Source: Saururus chinensis (taxonomy: Eukaryota > Streptophyta > Magnoliopsida > Piperales > Saururaceae). From it: 64,000 nt of DNA. The DNA lies in NCBI GenBank assembly GCA_035235625.1, contig CP141143.1, positions 22,675,092 to 22,739,091 of the forward strand, read 5' to 3'. Below are positions 1 to 12,889 of the stretch, in pieces. The translations under genes were made by a program, and so were the position numbers. The notes beneath the pieces were generated by a model that made no database searches, had not been told where the DNA came from, and saw only the letters and a program-made list of their open reading frames with translations. Position 1 is the stretch's first letter. Each line of letters starts with the position of its first letter.

Positions 1-1695
1 ACAAGGAAAGCAGAAAGCTAGTGGAAGACGTAAATTTAAGAAAAGAAACAAAGACCCATTTTCCCATGTGACAAACCGTCAAGGAGAGAAAGAGAGACAG
101 GCGTCTGACAAACTTCAAAAAGTCTTCCTAGGGAACTTGATGTGTTTGATTGACCACCCGAGAACCTTCAGTGCTCAGGTCTGAGTGTTCAGAAACCCAA
201 TAAAGAGCTCTTCTCCAGCTGGTTTTTTTTTGTACAAGTTCTCCAGCTGATTACTCGCAAAACAGCCACATACAATGGCTCAACTCGTTAAGAACGAAAA
301 TAAGATCAAATGGGGAGAAAAACTTGACAAGACAGATACATAATGGTCAAGATGTATGCGTCATGGTAGCAAGGATTCAGAAAGGAGTGCATTTATAAGT
401 GTGGAATTGGAATCGGGACATATAGATAAGCATGTGGTAACTGGGTAAGTTAAGGCTGGTGGTGCAATTATCATGGCCGTGGTGATATTGACCAAAAATA
501 TATAGGAATGCTATTTGGTAGCTCGGATTGGTGGAAGAATGTTGTTTATTTTTATTATGATACTCAGCATGTTCAGCCGGTTTATGACATAAAAAAATGA
601 TGCATAGATGCTATAGAATATAGATCCTTGTCTTTTTGGCCCAAATATCAGACAGTTTGGTTAATCCGTCTCAAAGGAATGATTGCGCAGACAGAGAAGC
701 TTTTCTCACATTTAAAATAAAAAATCCTTCTTCTTTCTCATACACAGATATTGCTTAATAGTTTTCCTGCAGAAGCAAGGTGTCCCAATCTGTATCGCCA
801 TTAATCTGTCCTCTACGTTCTTTATATGGTCTACTGCTTGAAGTTTTTTCTTTCTGTAGGTAGTAAATTAGTGTAGTTTTCTCATTAGTAATCGTACTGG
901 AGGTGATCAACAGTACGAATATTCTTCACCATGAGGATGGCAATAATGGTTTCTATGCTAAATTATATTCGACCAAGTCCTTGTCATTGCTCTGCCATTT
1001 TGTGGAGATATATTACAAATTCTACTGTTTTTCTTCAGCACCCTTCTGCCCGTTTTCAATAATTTCATGGTTGGCAAGCTTCATGCAGCTGTAACTTTTG
1101 GTTCTTATTTCTGAATTTTAATCCATAATCTGATCCTATCAGGAGTTAATTTCATTTCCAAACTAACTTCCGCAAACCTCAGTGGGGGGCAGTGATATGA
1201 AGGTGTTTATTTGCTACTAGGTTGAAAAGCACCAGTGACAAAACTTATGTTGAAAAAACTATATCCGTGAGGATAAATAGATCAAAGAGCACCAACTATC
1301 ATCTCATGAGTGTTACATGACTGACCGAAAGGACAAAAGTCTAGAAGCTCCTGAACTCCTCCTAGCCTCAGGCCCTCTGCCTTTTAAAAATTTTAAGCAG
1401 TAAGCACATAGCATCAAGACAAAAGGGCAGCAATATAATTGATTTTATGCACTGTATTACGATTTTGAATAATTGAATGGCTCGCTAACCATGTCATACG
1501 TACTTCCGCAAGGTTCTCTTTCAACATGAACAGGTTGGTCCATGTGATGGAACTTGTCTACAGCTTTATGTCATGTTATGCACGTTGAGTCACATGAGTC
1601 TTGCTAGTGATAATGGAACACAGCCAACTTGTGGGTAGAGACACCCTAGGCAAGGTGATGAAGATGTTGAAGGAACTCTTGGTGGTGGTTGAAGG

Positions 1696-1699
<4 letters not shown>
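1..1699. other. Gene-free sequence
   Basis: No reading frame here is long or has recognisable protein character. The sequence is AT-rich with T-rich stretches. I see no LTR ends, terminal inverted repeats or tRNA-like folds that I would defend. Confidence 0.5.

Positions 1700-1781
<82 letters not shown>
1700..1781. repeat. (AT)n microsatellite, about 41 units
   Basis: An uninterrupted AT dinucleotide run of about 82 bases. It creates artificial Tyr-Ile reading frames on both strands. Such tracts are usually length-variable between individuals. Confidence 0.98.
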
Positions 1782-1783
<2 letters not shown>

Positions 1784-3341
1784 TTGCTGAAATTAAATGA
1801 TCTTCATTGCACATCTTTGATGTGACTAGACTCTACCGGCCCACCAAACGCAATAAGAGTGGGCTAGCGATGAGAATTGAATTTTGTTTTTAATAGAGAA
1901 TAGTGGTACTTGGCAAAGAATATGGTTCTGGGTCAATTCTTGTTTTGGTGAGACATTGTTCATAATTGGTAGAAATTGAGTGTTAAGAATTGTCATTCTC
2001 AAACCTTAGCTTCGCATGCGCATGCCAATTCTCTCACTCACAAAACTACTTAAATTCCTAGGGTGTCAATTCTCTTGTAGATACGATTGCAAGAATGGTT
2101 CACTGAAGCAATAATTAGAATTCTCATAAAATTACAATTTGATTATCGCCATTCTATTCTTACAACCCGTCCTAAATTTATTATGAAGAGTAGTATTTTG
2201 ATAGGACTAATTCTTAGCATTAAACTTGGACATTTCAAGACCTGTCATCACTTTGAAAGATTTATCCGGTTCTCTCATCTAATAAGATTAAAATGTCCAT
2301 TAAATTGACATGTTCCATCTAATGAAACTGTTTTTTGCTTTTTTTTTCCTGATAGTGATAGAGGTAATTTCAATGGTAATTGTAGTTTCAGTATGTGATA
2401 TAGAAGTCATTGATATATAAGAATTATTTTTCATGCTCCACTCTAACAACGAGCCTAGCATTAAGCATGAAAACCTTTCATCCACAACATTGACGATGCA
2501 CACACTAGAGCACGCTAGCATAAGTATCATTAATATATGTTAATATATATGCCATCAATCTAAAATATCAATGATTCTTATATATACTTTATGCTGGACT
2601 CATTGTCAGAGGGAAAAATGAAAAACTACTCCTGATATATGTGGGAAGATGTTAAACATAGGATCGTGATATTTACACATAGAATTTATACAACAAAAAC
2701 ACACACATGAACACCACGTGTGCTTTATACAAATTTCACTTGGTTCCACATGTCTTGTCACATGTGTTATCTAATTACAACTCATGATTAATTTTTTTTT
2801 TGCAAATATCATTTTCCTTAAACATACCAGTTATCACTGCCATTCAAGTGGATATGCTGACTCAAATAGTCCATAGTAGTAGTGGCCAAACTTGGTTGGC
2901 CAAGAGAAATGTAAAGGAGGAAGATGTGGAAGAGAAACGGCAATAATGTAGGAGGAACAAGCAGGTGGGAGATAGGGAAGAGGAAGATATGCCACGCTTA
3001 ATCTAATAAATGTGTTTATTCATTTGACTAATGATTGCAAGTTGTATGGTAGTTCAATATATTCAAACGTTAATTTTTTAACAGAATTTAAATACAACGA
3101 GTTATGTTGTAACAATTTTTTATCCTCAACTCATTAGATATTTCTTTCATTTTGTGTTTGGCTAATTAAATACATTAAGGAAATGAGAAAGAAGGATAGA
3201 TGTTAATGACTGTACAGAGATAAATAACGAAAGTTGGACAACCCAATGCACAAAGAAAGAAGCTTCACTATCAAAAGTCTATAGATAATTAGAAGATATA
3301 AAGAGATCCCTTATTAGGTAATTACTATGTCAAGTGGCATA
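1782..3341. other. Gene-free AT-rich sequence
   Basis: No convincing coding potential and no element ends seen. Short AT-rich palindromic stretches occur near 2530-2560, but nothing can be assigned. Confidence 0.45.
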
Positions 3342-3537
3342 GTCCTTCCCTCCCATATTAATAGTTTTATTTTAAAAAATAATAATTTGTATTAAATGGT
3401 GTGACTCAGCTAAGAAAATAAAAAATATCTCCTTAAACATTTTTTAAGTACTCAATCACTTAAATTAAACTAAATGAAGATATCAATATGAGATAATTTT
3501 TTTCCCAAATAGAGCTAATAATATGAGACGAGCTGAG
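3342..3537. mobile_element. Degenerate Stowaway-like MITE
   Basis: The left end (CTTCCCTCCCATATTAATAG, after a short lead) and the right end (AGCTAATAATATGAGACGAG, then CTGAG) form an imperfect terminal inverted repeat. TA dinucleotides flank both sides. The type of end and the TA target are those of Tc1/mariner-derived Stowaway MITEs and match the cleaner copy at 36299-36398. It has no coding capacity. Several mismatches make the exact ends uncertain. Confidence 0.6.
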
Positions 3538-4451
3538 TAAGCCTTAACTTGAAGTCTTTATTAGCTTGGAGCTTAAGGACATCTAATTAAGTTTTAAGAA
3601 AATTGCCATCAAAATTTGTTGTACAAAATGTTGTAAAATGGATGCCATCCAAGTGTAACTATTATTACCAAAAGTAGAGAGGGTTTCCCTAAAAGCTACT
3701 TATCTCCTTGATACCCTAACGACCTTATAAACCCCTTCGTGAATTTATAAGTAAAACAAAGTACTAAAGGGATTATTAGTGTGCATATAGATGCATTCAA
3801 AAGGCAAAAGGGTTGTTACTATTAAGCATGTGAAGTAAGAATGATTAATTATCATTATTGAGTTGGTTACTACATTTATTGATCGTAGTGGATGGCATCA
3901 GCCATGGGATAAACTACTTTGGATCATCTCGAAAGGGAAGAGACGTTGCTAAAGCTATTTGGAGTGCCGTGGAAAAGATAATTTGCTGCCACAAATAAGG
4001 CAAGTGGACAACTCTCCCCCGCACCACAAAACTTGTCACGCATCAACTTCCTGATGGTGGTCGGAGAGGCTTCGAAAGGTTCTAACCTTGTTGTGTACCA
4101 GCTATCACTACTTCAACAGGCGGCAAAATAAAAGGATGATAGATGATGAACCAAGGGAGATCACGTTGGACCAAGTTGTGGGCTCAGCCCATATTGGTCA
4201 TGTGACTAGCTAAGGTGAAGTAGTTAAGGTTCAAGGGGTCTAGGAATGTGGGGTAGACCCAACGACCTCGTACACATGTCACCTAAGTTTGGTGGGACTG
4301 AGTCGCATGCGCATACACACACGTGCACGCCCGCACACACACACATATATGCATTGCATACCCTATGTGGTTTCTCAAACGTGCCTAATGTGGGACCCGC
4401 TTGAATGCTTTAGGGGTCAATCACCATGGGCTTGTGGACACGAGCCCTTAC
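3538..4451. other. Gene-free sequence with a CA-rich tract
   Basis: No coding frame is supported. A CA/CG-rich microsatellite-like stretch lies at about 4312-4350. The text from about 4380 onward grades into the LTR-like sequence described next, so part of this region may also belong to a retroelement. Confidence 0.4.
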
Positions 4452-4738
4452 ACTGTTAGAGAACAACCTCCTGGAGGAGATTTATTGGGACTAAGCCCTA
4501 GTCCGACTAAGGAGGGGGAGCCGTAACTATAAAAGAGGGGCTTCTAGCCCCTTTCCCCTATAACTCTCATGTCTCATCTCTCTCAACAACACCTCTCTCC
4601 CCTTGTGACGTGAAGGAGAGAGAGGCTCCCCTCTCTCACCCTCTTTGTGTACTAGGCCATGACTCCCCTTTTGAGGGTTGATTGTTGGCCTCCTTGCTTC
4701 TCCCTCTCTCACGTGGTGCCATTGAGAGACACCCTCTT
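4452..4738 (+). mobile_element. LTR-like fragment with TATA box
   Basis: The sequence starting TGTTAGAGAACAACC contains a TATA box (TATAAAAG at 4528-4535). A CT-rich leader follows, as in the U3/R region of plant LTRs. It is interrupted at 4738 by the solo LTR at 4739-5708. I could not find a matching partner LTR, so family and exact limits are unknown. A host promoter is an alternative, but no gene follows. Confidence 0.4.
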
Positions 4739-5708
4739 TGTAACTTCCGGGAATTTTTTAAATTCCCGAAGTTAACTATGGGAAAATAGGGTGTTGGACC
4801 CCTTTATTTTCTCATTAGAATAACTTAATCAATGCTTAGAATTGGTAGCTGAAATTTATATAGATAGAAAGTAGACAGAAAGGGCTTTGAAATGCCACCA
4901 AGAACGCATAAATCAGAGTTCGGATGAGGGAGATACAACCATTCGAAGTTAAACATATCATGTAGGGCCCGTTTACCCGAATTTGATGCATGAATTGTTC
5001 GTTTAAGTCACTATACGGGCCCGATCAATTAGTATTTCGAAATTGTGTTTTTAGGGCCCAATTTGGTTGCTGAATTAACGAAATTTTGACTCAATTTCTC
5101 ATGGGATTAGGAGCCCTAATCCCATGCCTATAAAAATAAAGAATTTGGGCTTTTTGGAAGGGGCTTGGGACAAAGATAGAGGCGATGATAGAATTTTTCG
5201 GTGAGACTCCGACGAGGCATTGGCGGCGGTGGATTGATAACAACTCAGCAATTGAGGTAGGATTTCAAATCAAGATTAGTAGGGGTTTCGCTAAATAAAT
5301 TAGAATTTAATAATATGCAAATTTGCTTGTTTCTATAATTTATATGAACAGTGATTGCAAAAACCACTGTTTATATAAATTGGAGTATTTTCTGTTGCTA
5401 TCGGCCGTCGGTCGACCGATTGCTGGATTCTACTTCCGGTTCCACTTCATTTTGGCCTAGCTGTAGCTACTCAGTTCAGTTAAAAAAAAGACATAAATTC
5501 CTGGCTTGCGACAGTTAGAGATGACCAGGGACGGGTGGCGAGCCTGGGCCTCCAGAATCGCCGGATCTCGGCGATCCAGTTGGTTCCAGGACATTGCCTG
5601 GCTATGGCGGCTGGCCTCTACATCGAGCAGTAGAACAAAAAAAAAATTATCGCTACTTACCATTCATGCTATTTAAAAAAAATACATTTAAAAATCCAGG
5701 TCGTGACA
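4739..5708 (+). mobile_element. Solo LTR (970 bp, Ty3/gypsy type)
   Basis: The unit starts TGTAACTTCCGGG and ends CCAGGTCGTGACA, giving TG..CA termini. It is flanked by CTCTT (4734-4738) and CTCTC (5709-5713), a 5-bp target duplication with one mismatch. A TATA box (TATAAAAA) lies at 5129-5136, which sets the orientation. No primer-binding site, polypurine tract or pol sequence follows. A lone LTR is what remains after recombination between the two LTRs of an element. The GTCGT-type 3' end resembles that of the family A LTR at 24276. Confidence 0.65.
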
Positions 5709-5713
5709 CTCTC

Positions 5714-6942
5714 CCTCATGTGATGCACCTTGGGCAGTGTGCAAAGAGGTTTTGGACCACCTCAAGAGGAGTTTGAAGGGCAATCTCTCCATCTCCATGC
5801 AATGGGTTGAGCGGTGATCTTGTTCATACAATCATCAAAGAGGTAACTTTGATCCCCCATGAATATAATTGAATCTATGCAAAAGTTGTGCTTTTCTTGT
5901 GGGAAATTGGCCACGTCCTTCGGGCTCAGCACTTAATGGTCAGTAGATCTTAATCCTTGTTGTGATTAGTGATTAATTATTATTAATTTTAAAATAATTT
6001 ATTGATTATATATATGTTTTGTGTGGATTGCATGTAAATTGCTTGTGAGGGATTCAACTGTGATTTTTGCACCTCCACTCTAAGGGCTAAGGCATCTACT
6101 ACTACCACCCAACAGATCAGGTGGTCCCAGGTGTGTTCACAGTAGAGTAAGTCGTCAATGAGGTCGGCCCTCAAAAAGGACGGTGGGGGTCAACATGAGG
6201 GCCACCAGTGTAGATGAGGAATGAGGACCATTAGTGTAGATGAGGAGGCAGATCATATACTTTTTGGGTTGGAGAGCCATGAAACTAACAAACTCGAGGT
6301 CGGAGTGAGGAGGCGGTTAATGATGGTGACATCACTTGTGTTCAAGGCATCATAGTGGGTGTGAACCAGTGGAGCACTCACTTGATTTGGTACTCCACTT
6401 CCTCTTCCCGTCTTCCGCCATAGTACCCATTTCGAGAGAAGACCTTTTTGCCCAATTTTAGAGAGAGGAGAGAGAAAGAACAATAGTGGGACTGAACAAT
6501 TTATTGTTATGAAGAGGTGTTTTAGGAATATCAATTTTAAGAAGAGACCCATTTATATGAGCCCAGGCTTAGGCACAATTGCGTGAGCCTGGGCATCGCC
6601 CACCGCAAGATTTTCATCCGACTACACAGATAACTTAGGGGGCACATTAGTTTTTGCTTCCTTGAGCAGTCGGATCAAGATCCAATAACCATGATGTCTG
6701 GGTTCATGCACATAAGTGAGTTAAGGCTCATTTAAACCTTTTCTTTTTAAGGTCTTAATAGAAAATGTTATTGACCTTGTTTGTATTACATGGTCGGATG
6801 GTGGAATTATTTATAACTTAATTTATATATTTGCAAGAGACACCTACTATCATGGAACCTAATGGAGAAACAAATTGTTGCACCGATGAAAGAAATTCTC
6901 AGAAAACTAACTAGGTTGACTTGTATTTGTTGTGTTCTATTA
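5714..6942. other. Gene-free sequence, probable repeat debris
   Basis: No reading frame resembles a known protein. The sequence just right of the solo LTR may be the continuation of the interrupted element to its left. It has no domain that identifies it. Confidence 0.4.
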
Positions 6943-7500
6943 AGAATGAATGCTTTGATTAAATATACTTACCTCATTGTTGGTATCTAAATTGAATTGC
7001 AGGATCAGCTAAACATTGATTATTGTATTTGAGACCCTTGTGAGCATATTCTATATTTATTTAAACCTTGTGCATGGGGTTTGAGCATATTCAAGGTCTG
7101 ATGCATTTTTGTTCATGCAAGTTGAAGATAAGTTTTTATTAGGAGATGAATACTATTTTTGCAATTTTGTTAGGAATTGGAATTGTGCAAATTTAAGTTG
7201 TATGAGACTCTAATTACTAGCCATTCGTTTTGAAGTCGTGCAGAATGAATGTTTTGATTTAATGTACTTACCTCATTGTTGGTATCTAAAGTGAAGAACA
7301 TGACTTATTATTGATTATTGTATTTTTGACCCTTTTGAGCATATGCAAGTCTAATGCATTTTTTTCATATAGGTTGAAGATAAATTTTGATAAGGTGATG
7401 AAGACTATTTTTGCAATTTTGTTAGGAAGTGGAATTTTATGCAAACTTAAGTTGTACATGACTCTAATTACTAATCATTCATATTGAAGTTGCGCAAATT
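6943..7500. repeat. Diverged tandem duplication, period about 299 bp
   Basis: Two copies, 6943-7241 and 7242-7500, share the same succession of phrases. Examples are AGAATGAATG, CTTACCTCATTGTTGGTATC and GCAATTTTGTTAGGAA, and both end in TTGAAGT(C/T)G(T/C)GCA. The second copy is shorter by about 40 bp through internal deletions. No coding content. Confidence 0.85.
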
Positions 7501-7720
7501 AAAAGATTAACGTTGTGAAGAAGTTGTGCAAAGGATATGTCTTTTTTTTTGTAAATTTGTAATATGCAGCTTTTCAAAAAGTTTTTTGGTAATAAGTGCA
7601 CATGCTCCCACAAATTTCTTACAATGGATAAGATGCCATTTTTTTTTGTTATACATAGCTCTTATGCAAAAATAATATTTTTGTAAACAGTTCAAATAAT
7701 GCTTCCAAAATTTTATTACA

Positions 7721-7834
7721 GTGACTAATGCCATTTTTAAGTTATAAATAGCTCTTCAACAAATAGAATAATGGATAGTGACTAATGCCATTTTTAAGTT
7801 ATAAATAGCTCTTCAACAAATAGAATAATGGATA
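7721..7834. repeat. Perfect 57-bp tandem duplication
   Basis: The 57-base unit 7721-7777 (starting GTGACTAATGCC) is repeated without a visible mismatch at 7778-7834. It is AT-rich and non-coding. Perfect identity in a decayed setting means it is recent, or is an assembly artefact. Confidence 0.95.
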
Positions 7835-8755
7835 TTGATAGTCAAGGTTGACCTTTATAATAAATATTATATGATATTTAATAGTTTTGTGGAAGTGAAT
7901 CTGTTTAGCAATTATTTATTAGATTCTTACCTCATAATACATTTTGCTTACTAATTGACCATTTATAATGTTTGATTAGAAAATCTTTATGAGTGTCTTT
8001 CTCATTTTTTCATTGTCATTGTTAGTTAAAAATCTATATAAAAAAGTTAAAATTCTTTTTAGAGAGATGGTAAATATTGGAAGCTGATATTCTTACTCCA
8101 TTTATTCTACACCAAAATTCTACTTCAGCCTCTAATTGGATAGAGAAGGTGAGCCACACTGGACAATATAGAGCTTCACCTTTTCCATTCCAATTAGAGG
8201 TGGAGTAGGCTATTGGCAGCATAAAAAAATACAATAAAAAAGTAGTCAACACCAATAACCGGTGGTCGGCCGCCTACACCAATGCTGAAAAATAACGAGA
8301 AGAGAAGGCCTGGGGTGTTGGGGTGGGCAATAGCAAATAATGGGGACTATAGGGGGTTGTGCAATAAAAAAATATTTATCTTTTTTTTTCTTTTTGGGGG
8401 GTATTGAGCATATGTTTGGGTATAGACGCATTCTTTCTATTTTGAGTGCCTATCTTGACACCCAAAGAACTTGCAATGGCCCTAATTTTCTACATTATTG
8501 TTTTTTTTTCTTGGGAGCACCTTATGCCATGCAAGCCTTGTTTGTAAGGGCCCCCATCCCCAACAATTTTCTAATAGTAAGGGATCCAATAGAAATCTAT
8601 GAAAACCAATGCACATGCAAGTTTCATTACAAGTGCTACAAGGTCTTCTCACCGAAGGTGGAACCTCTCAGTATGCTAGATCCAATATTACATTGGCTTG
8701 GGTTGAAGCCAACTAGCAAACCATAACAATGATAGAAATCTCAAGCCCAGGCTAG
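7835..8755. other. Gene-free sequence
   Basis: The longest open frame here (8340-8726, plus strand) has a poly-Phe stretch and resembles no family I know. The inverted phrases TCACCTTTTCCATTCCAATTAG and CTAATTGGATAGAGAAGGTGA near 8130-8200 form an imperfect hairpin. Nothing else is assigned. Confidence 0.4.
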
Positions 8756-9044
8756 CTCACTCTCGACCATGATGAAAAATTGATGAAAAGGTGTTTATTA
8801 TCATTTTGCATAAATGTCACAAATCCTCTAACAACCACCTTGGAATACACAAGGTAGTAGTACATTGAAACTTTGACTCTTGGTGCCTAGGTGAGGGCAG
8901 CTCACTCTCGACTACCATGAAAAATTGATGAAAAGATGGTTGTCATCATTTTGTAGAAATGCCGCAAGCCCTCTAACAGCCACCTCAGAGTACACAAGGT
9001 AGTAGTATATAGAAACTTTGAATGTAAGTGCCTACGTGAGGGCT
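8756..9044. repeat. Tandem duplication, period 145 bp
   Basis: The unit at 8756-8900 (starting CTCACTCTCGAC, ending GTGAGGGC) is repeated at 8901-9044 with about 15-20% differences. The shared inner phrases include AAAAATTGATGAAAAG and TACACAAGGTAGTAGTA. Non-coding. Confidence 0.9.
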
Positions 9045-9239
9045 GATGTTGCAATTTGGCCTATTGTTAGAAGGCTGAAAGTGAGTCGACGTTAGAAAAT
9101 ATGACATTGTAGAGGTGAGGGCCTTGATTGTGCTATTGAGGAGATGAGAGATGAGGTAATTGTGCAAGAAGTGGGAGTTACAGATATTTCTAGCAACCAC
9201 AAAATGGAACGAATGAGGAGTAGAGGATCACAATACAAA

Positions 9240-10480
9240 AGACATTTTCCATAGTAAATTTGAGAGCAATCTGATCTGAATTGAATTCAAGAAAAATCTT
9301 GGAACATAAAGTAACAAAAATGTGAACCCGAACAATGTGGATTCCATAAAAATCTAATAAATTGAGATTAATTTTAAAAAATTCTCAAATATATGAGATG
9401 AAACTAGACATGTTTATGAATCTCCATGAATTTCTATAGGCCTATTCCTTGAAAAAAAGGCTTCTAAACAAAGTCCAAAATCCAAGGCAAAAAAGTAAAC
9501 TCCACATAATCAGTGGAAATAGTAAATAGATGACTCTAAAGCAGGAATATAAACCATGAAACATCCTCTAAAAATGATTGAAATATGCTTTTTCATCAAA
9601 TCAAGATAATATTCCATAAAATAATGTATTAAACATACTTGAACATCTAATAAGAAAACCCTAATCTTATACATGCAAAGTTATACATGAAATTAACAAG
9701 AAGTAAGTAGATTAGCGAGTGAAAGTCGCTTACCTCCAACTCGAGTCTAAAATCTTTGACTTTGAGAAATAGAAAAAACCAAAATCCTTCCCTAAATCAA
9801 AACCCTAATATGTAGGAATAAATCTTAAGTGCCTACTTCTAACAAATTAATCAATAAAGAAAGCCTTAAACTACCTACCTTGAGACAATCCTAAGAGTCT
9901 CAAATCAGCCGCCTACTAGGTGTGCAAGTTGAGGAGGATTTTAATGAAGAGGATCCAAAAGTAGGGTTTTACAAAGCTTTTTAATGGCTCTTCAATGGTG
10001 TTCTTCAAGCAATAACAATTGAGGAAATGAAAGAAGGAATAGGGCAAGGCAAGGGAGAAGTAAAGACCAATAGAGAGGCAGGGGTTAAGTAGGGATAGAG
10101 AAAACACAAGGGAGAAAGAGGGCATGAGCCAAATAAGAGAGGGAAAGAGGCAAGAGGCAGGTGGCTTCCTTATGGGAAGAGTCTTCCCTAGGGCAACATC
10201 ATTTCCTTTCTTAGATTCTTTCGAAGCTTAACCAAATCAAATCAAATATAATTAGATAAAATTGGTTAAATATGAAATTATCCTCAACTTGGCACTAGAT
10301 CAGGTCCTAGTGGATGGGCCAACGGCCTTGGTAGAGCGTGCCCTACTGACTAGGTTTTGCATACCCATTTATCCCCTTTCCATCACACGAAGTTGAAAAA
10401 ATTTACAAAAAATTTGTAAAAAACATAGAATAAAATAAAAGGTGTTATAAAAATAGTTTCAATTTACTAGTGGAAAAGCT
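9240..10480 (-). mobile_element. LTR-like relic, antisense
   Basis: AT-rich sequence arranged like the outer part of the family B LTRs in this window, read on the minus strand. It has a stretch ending GTCGCTTACCTCC, a purine-rich block at 10020-10160 and an A-rich end with ACAAAAAATTTGTAAAAAA. No TSD or TG..CA boundary could be fixed, so this is a resemblance in organisation and not an alignment. Confidence 0.3.
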
Positions 10481-10981
10481 TAAAATAACATATGTCCATG
10501 GAAGGGATCATGTGGAAAGGAATAACAATATGAAGCTGGTGTATATAAATGTTGCAGGTGGAACCGTAGAGCATGTAAGTCTTGTTGTATGTTAACCTCA
10601 AAGAGAACCTCACGACTGCTACCATAAGATTTCAAAAAGAACATTACTACCCCTGCTCCACTGTCATCATCTTCGCCGCCCATTGTCGTATTGTCTACTT
10701 CCTCGATTTCATGCACAAGGAGAAGAAATTCAGAGGTGAGAAACAAATGGATAACGAGAGAATGAGAGAGGGATGTGAGACATGCATTCATTGTTGGCCA
10801 CTTTGATGATATTGAGGGTATATTTGGAAAGATAAGAAATATATTTAAAAAGGAAAGTGTGCATAGAATAGCTATGTTTGTCTTATTCAAGAGCAATTTA
10901 TTGATCGGGTAAAATTGAGCGATGGTAACATTTTTCTTGGCATTCAGCCCAAATTGACCTAATTCATATAAACACCCTCCC

Positions 10982-10982
<1 letters not shown>

Positions 10983-11013
<31 letters not shown>

Positions 11014-11014
11014 A
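10983..11014. repeat. Poly-C run joined to (CA)n
   Basis: About 17 C bases are followed by about eight CA units. The tract generates a spurious Gly/Val-rich minus-strand frame. A G11 run at about 11430-11440 is a similar homopolymer. Confidence 0.95.
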
Positions 11015-11199
11015 CCCTCCCTCTCCCCTTCTATCAGTGCCACTATCTACCTTTTCAGCTTTTCCTCCCTAATGCACTATCGTCTCCTTAGATCCACTTG
11101 AAAGGGCAAATAAGGGGCTAATGTAGCCTCATCCCTGGGTGCTAGTGTCATCCTCTCGACCCACAACCTTGTCAAGTTGCCTTTGTCACATTGTCCACA

Positions 11200-12130
11200 T
11201 ACATAATTGGATTATAAGGAGGAGGTTGCCTAGGGTAATTCTAATATCGACCTTTCCAAGGACCTCATGGTAATTGCCTACGAAAGCCCTCCCCACCAAC
11301 ATCATAGCCATGTCCTCCCTCTACAAAAAATTCCACTTCCTTTTTAGCTTCCTCAACATCGTGATGGTTGGCAACAAAGGCGGCTTGAGGTGGGACTTAG
11401 AAGGAGGGGAAGTTGTTTTTTTTGTTTGGGGGGGGGGGATACCATAATTCATTTAGTCATCTAGGTCATTGGTTCAACTAGCTTGACAACATTAACTCGA
11501 ATGGACGGGCCCATTTTTTCTAGTTTTCCCTTCTCAAAAGTCCTTTTCAAAGGCAAATCATGAGTTTTAAGGATTTTAATTAAGTAACTTCATCAGCACC
11601 ACTTAACCACCTATAATTTTTTCTTTAACAATTTGTTCTATGTTGTTTGCATACATAATTGGATTACAAGGATAAGGTTGCATAGGGTAACTTTGATATC
11701 GACCTTTCCAACAACCTTATGGTAATTGCCTGTGGAAGCCCTCCCCACCAACACAACCATGTTCTCCCTCTATAAGCAATTCCACTTCCTCTTTAGCTTC
11801 TTCGACATTGTGATGATTGACAACAGAGGCGGCTTGAGGTGGGACTTGGGATGTGGGGAGTTTTTTATTTTTTATTTATTGAGGAGGGGTTCCCTTTTAG
11901 AGTTATCTTGATTGGCTCGGTTATCTAGATCGATGATTCAACTGGGCTGACAACATTAACTTGACCAGGTTACACTTGCCTCCCTACTCGGATGGATGGG
12001 CCCACATTTTCTAATTTTTCTTTCTCCAAAGTCATTTTGAAAGGCAAATCATGAGTTTTTAAGGAGTTTAATTAAGTAACTCCATTAGGAACCACACAAC
12101 CATTCACAATTCTTTTTTTAACGATTTGTG
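11200..12130. repeat. Diverged tandem duplication, period about 442-490 bp
   Basis: Copy 1 (11200-11640) and copy 2 (11641-12130) align throughout. Shared phrases are ACATAATTGGATTA, ATATCGACCTTTCCAA, GGCGGCTTGAGGTGGGACTT and GGCAAATCATGAGTTTT. Copy 2 has small insertions. Several frames cross it but none is conserved between copies, so coding is unlikely. The source may be a transposon fragment. Confidence 0.88.
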
Positions 12131-12889
12131 CCTTCAACACATGCTAGCTTATCGATGTTTTCGTTGATGTGGCCACCAACACATCAGTGTCCAACCGATG
12201 ATCCATAAAGTACAAAATTTTGTTGATAAATTTGCGAGTGCTACATATTTAAGTATTTAACGACCCATTTTCAACATTTTATTACCATTAAACCATTCTA
12301 TGGTTGTCCTTCATTTATTAGATATAATCTGATTTCTTCTACTTATTAACATCTTGCAGTTGAAGAAGAAACACGTGAGGTGGTCTAGAGGAAGCACCCA
12401 AAGATGAAGTGGCAATCTAAGTAGAAACTTAATAGAGTAGAATGGTTTAAGTTTCTACATCTTTATTATGGATAGTGAAGACTAGAGTTTATAGTATCTT
12501 GGCCCATAGTGGAGCTTGTATTTATATGAGCCTACTCATGTTGTCTTGGACATGTTCTTCTATTGGTTTCTTAATGTAATGGGTGATCAATGAATACTTT
12601 TTTATGTAGATTTTTTGGAAAGATCAATGTTTTAAGAGGATGACATAATAACCATTTTGTTTGTGTGAATGTGTGGTTTTAATGAAATATTTATCATGGT
12701 GAACAAATGCTTCCTATCTTAATGAGTCATTGTAAATTTGAGTGGTTCATATACAACTTCATGTTTTAACAATCTTGTCCAGGGTTATATGATGAGTTGA
12801 TGTTGTTAACTCTCATTATTAGGCTAAGCTAAACACAAGTATGTAATTACTTACTTGTCTATATCAACTATTAGAATATGAATGCTATA

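Noticed and set aside
1590-1825. Tyr-Ile repeat proteins on both strands
   Set aside because: Translations of the (AT)n microsatellite.
8340-8726. 128-codon plus-strand frame
   Set aside because: Contains poly-Phe from T runs, matches nothing known, and lies among duplications. Not supported as a gene.
10480-11043. 187-codon minus-strand frame
   Set aside because: It runs through the poly-C/(CA)n tract and a duplicated non-coding region. Composition is skewed and no family is recognisable.
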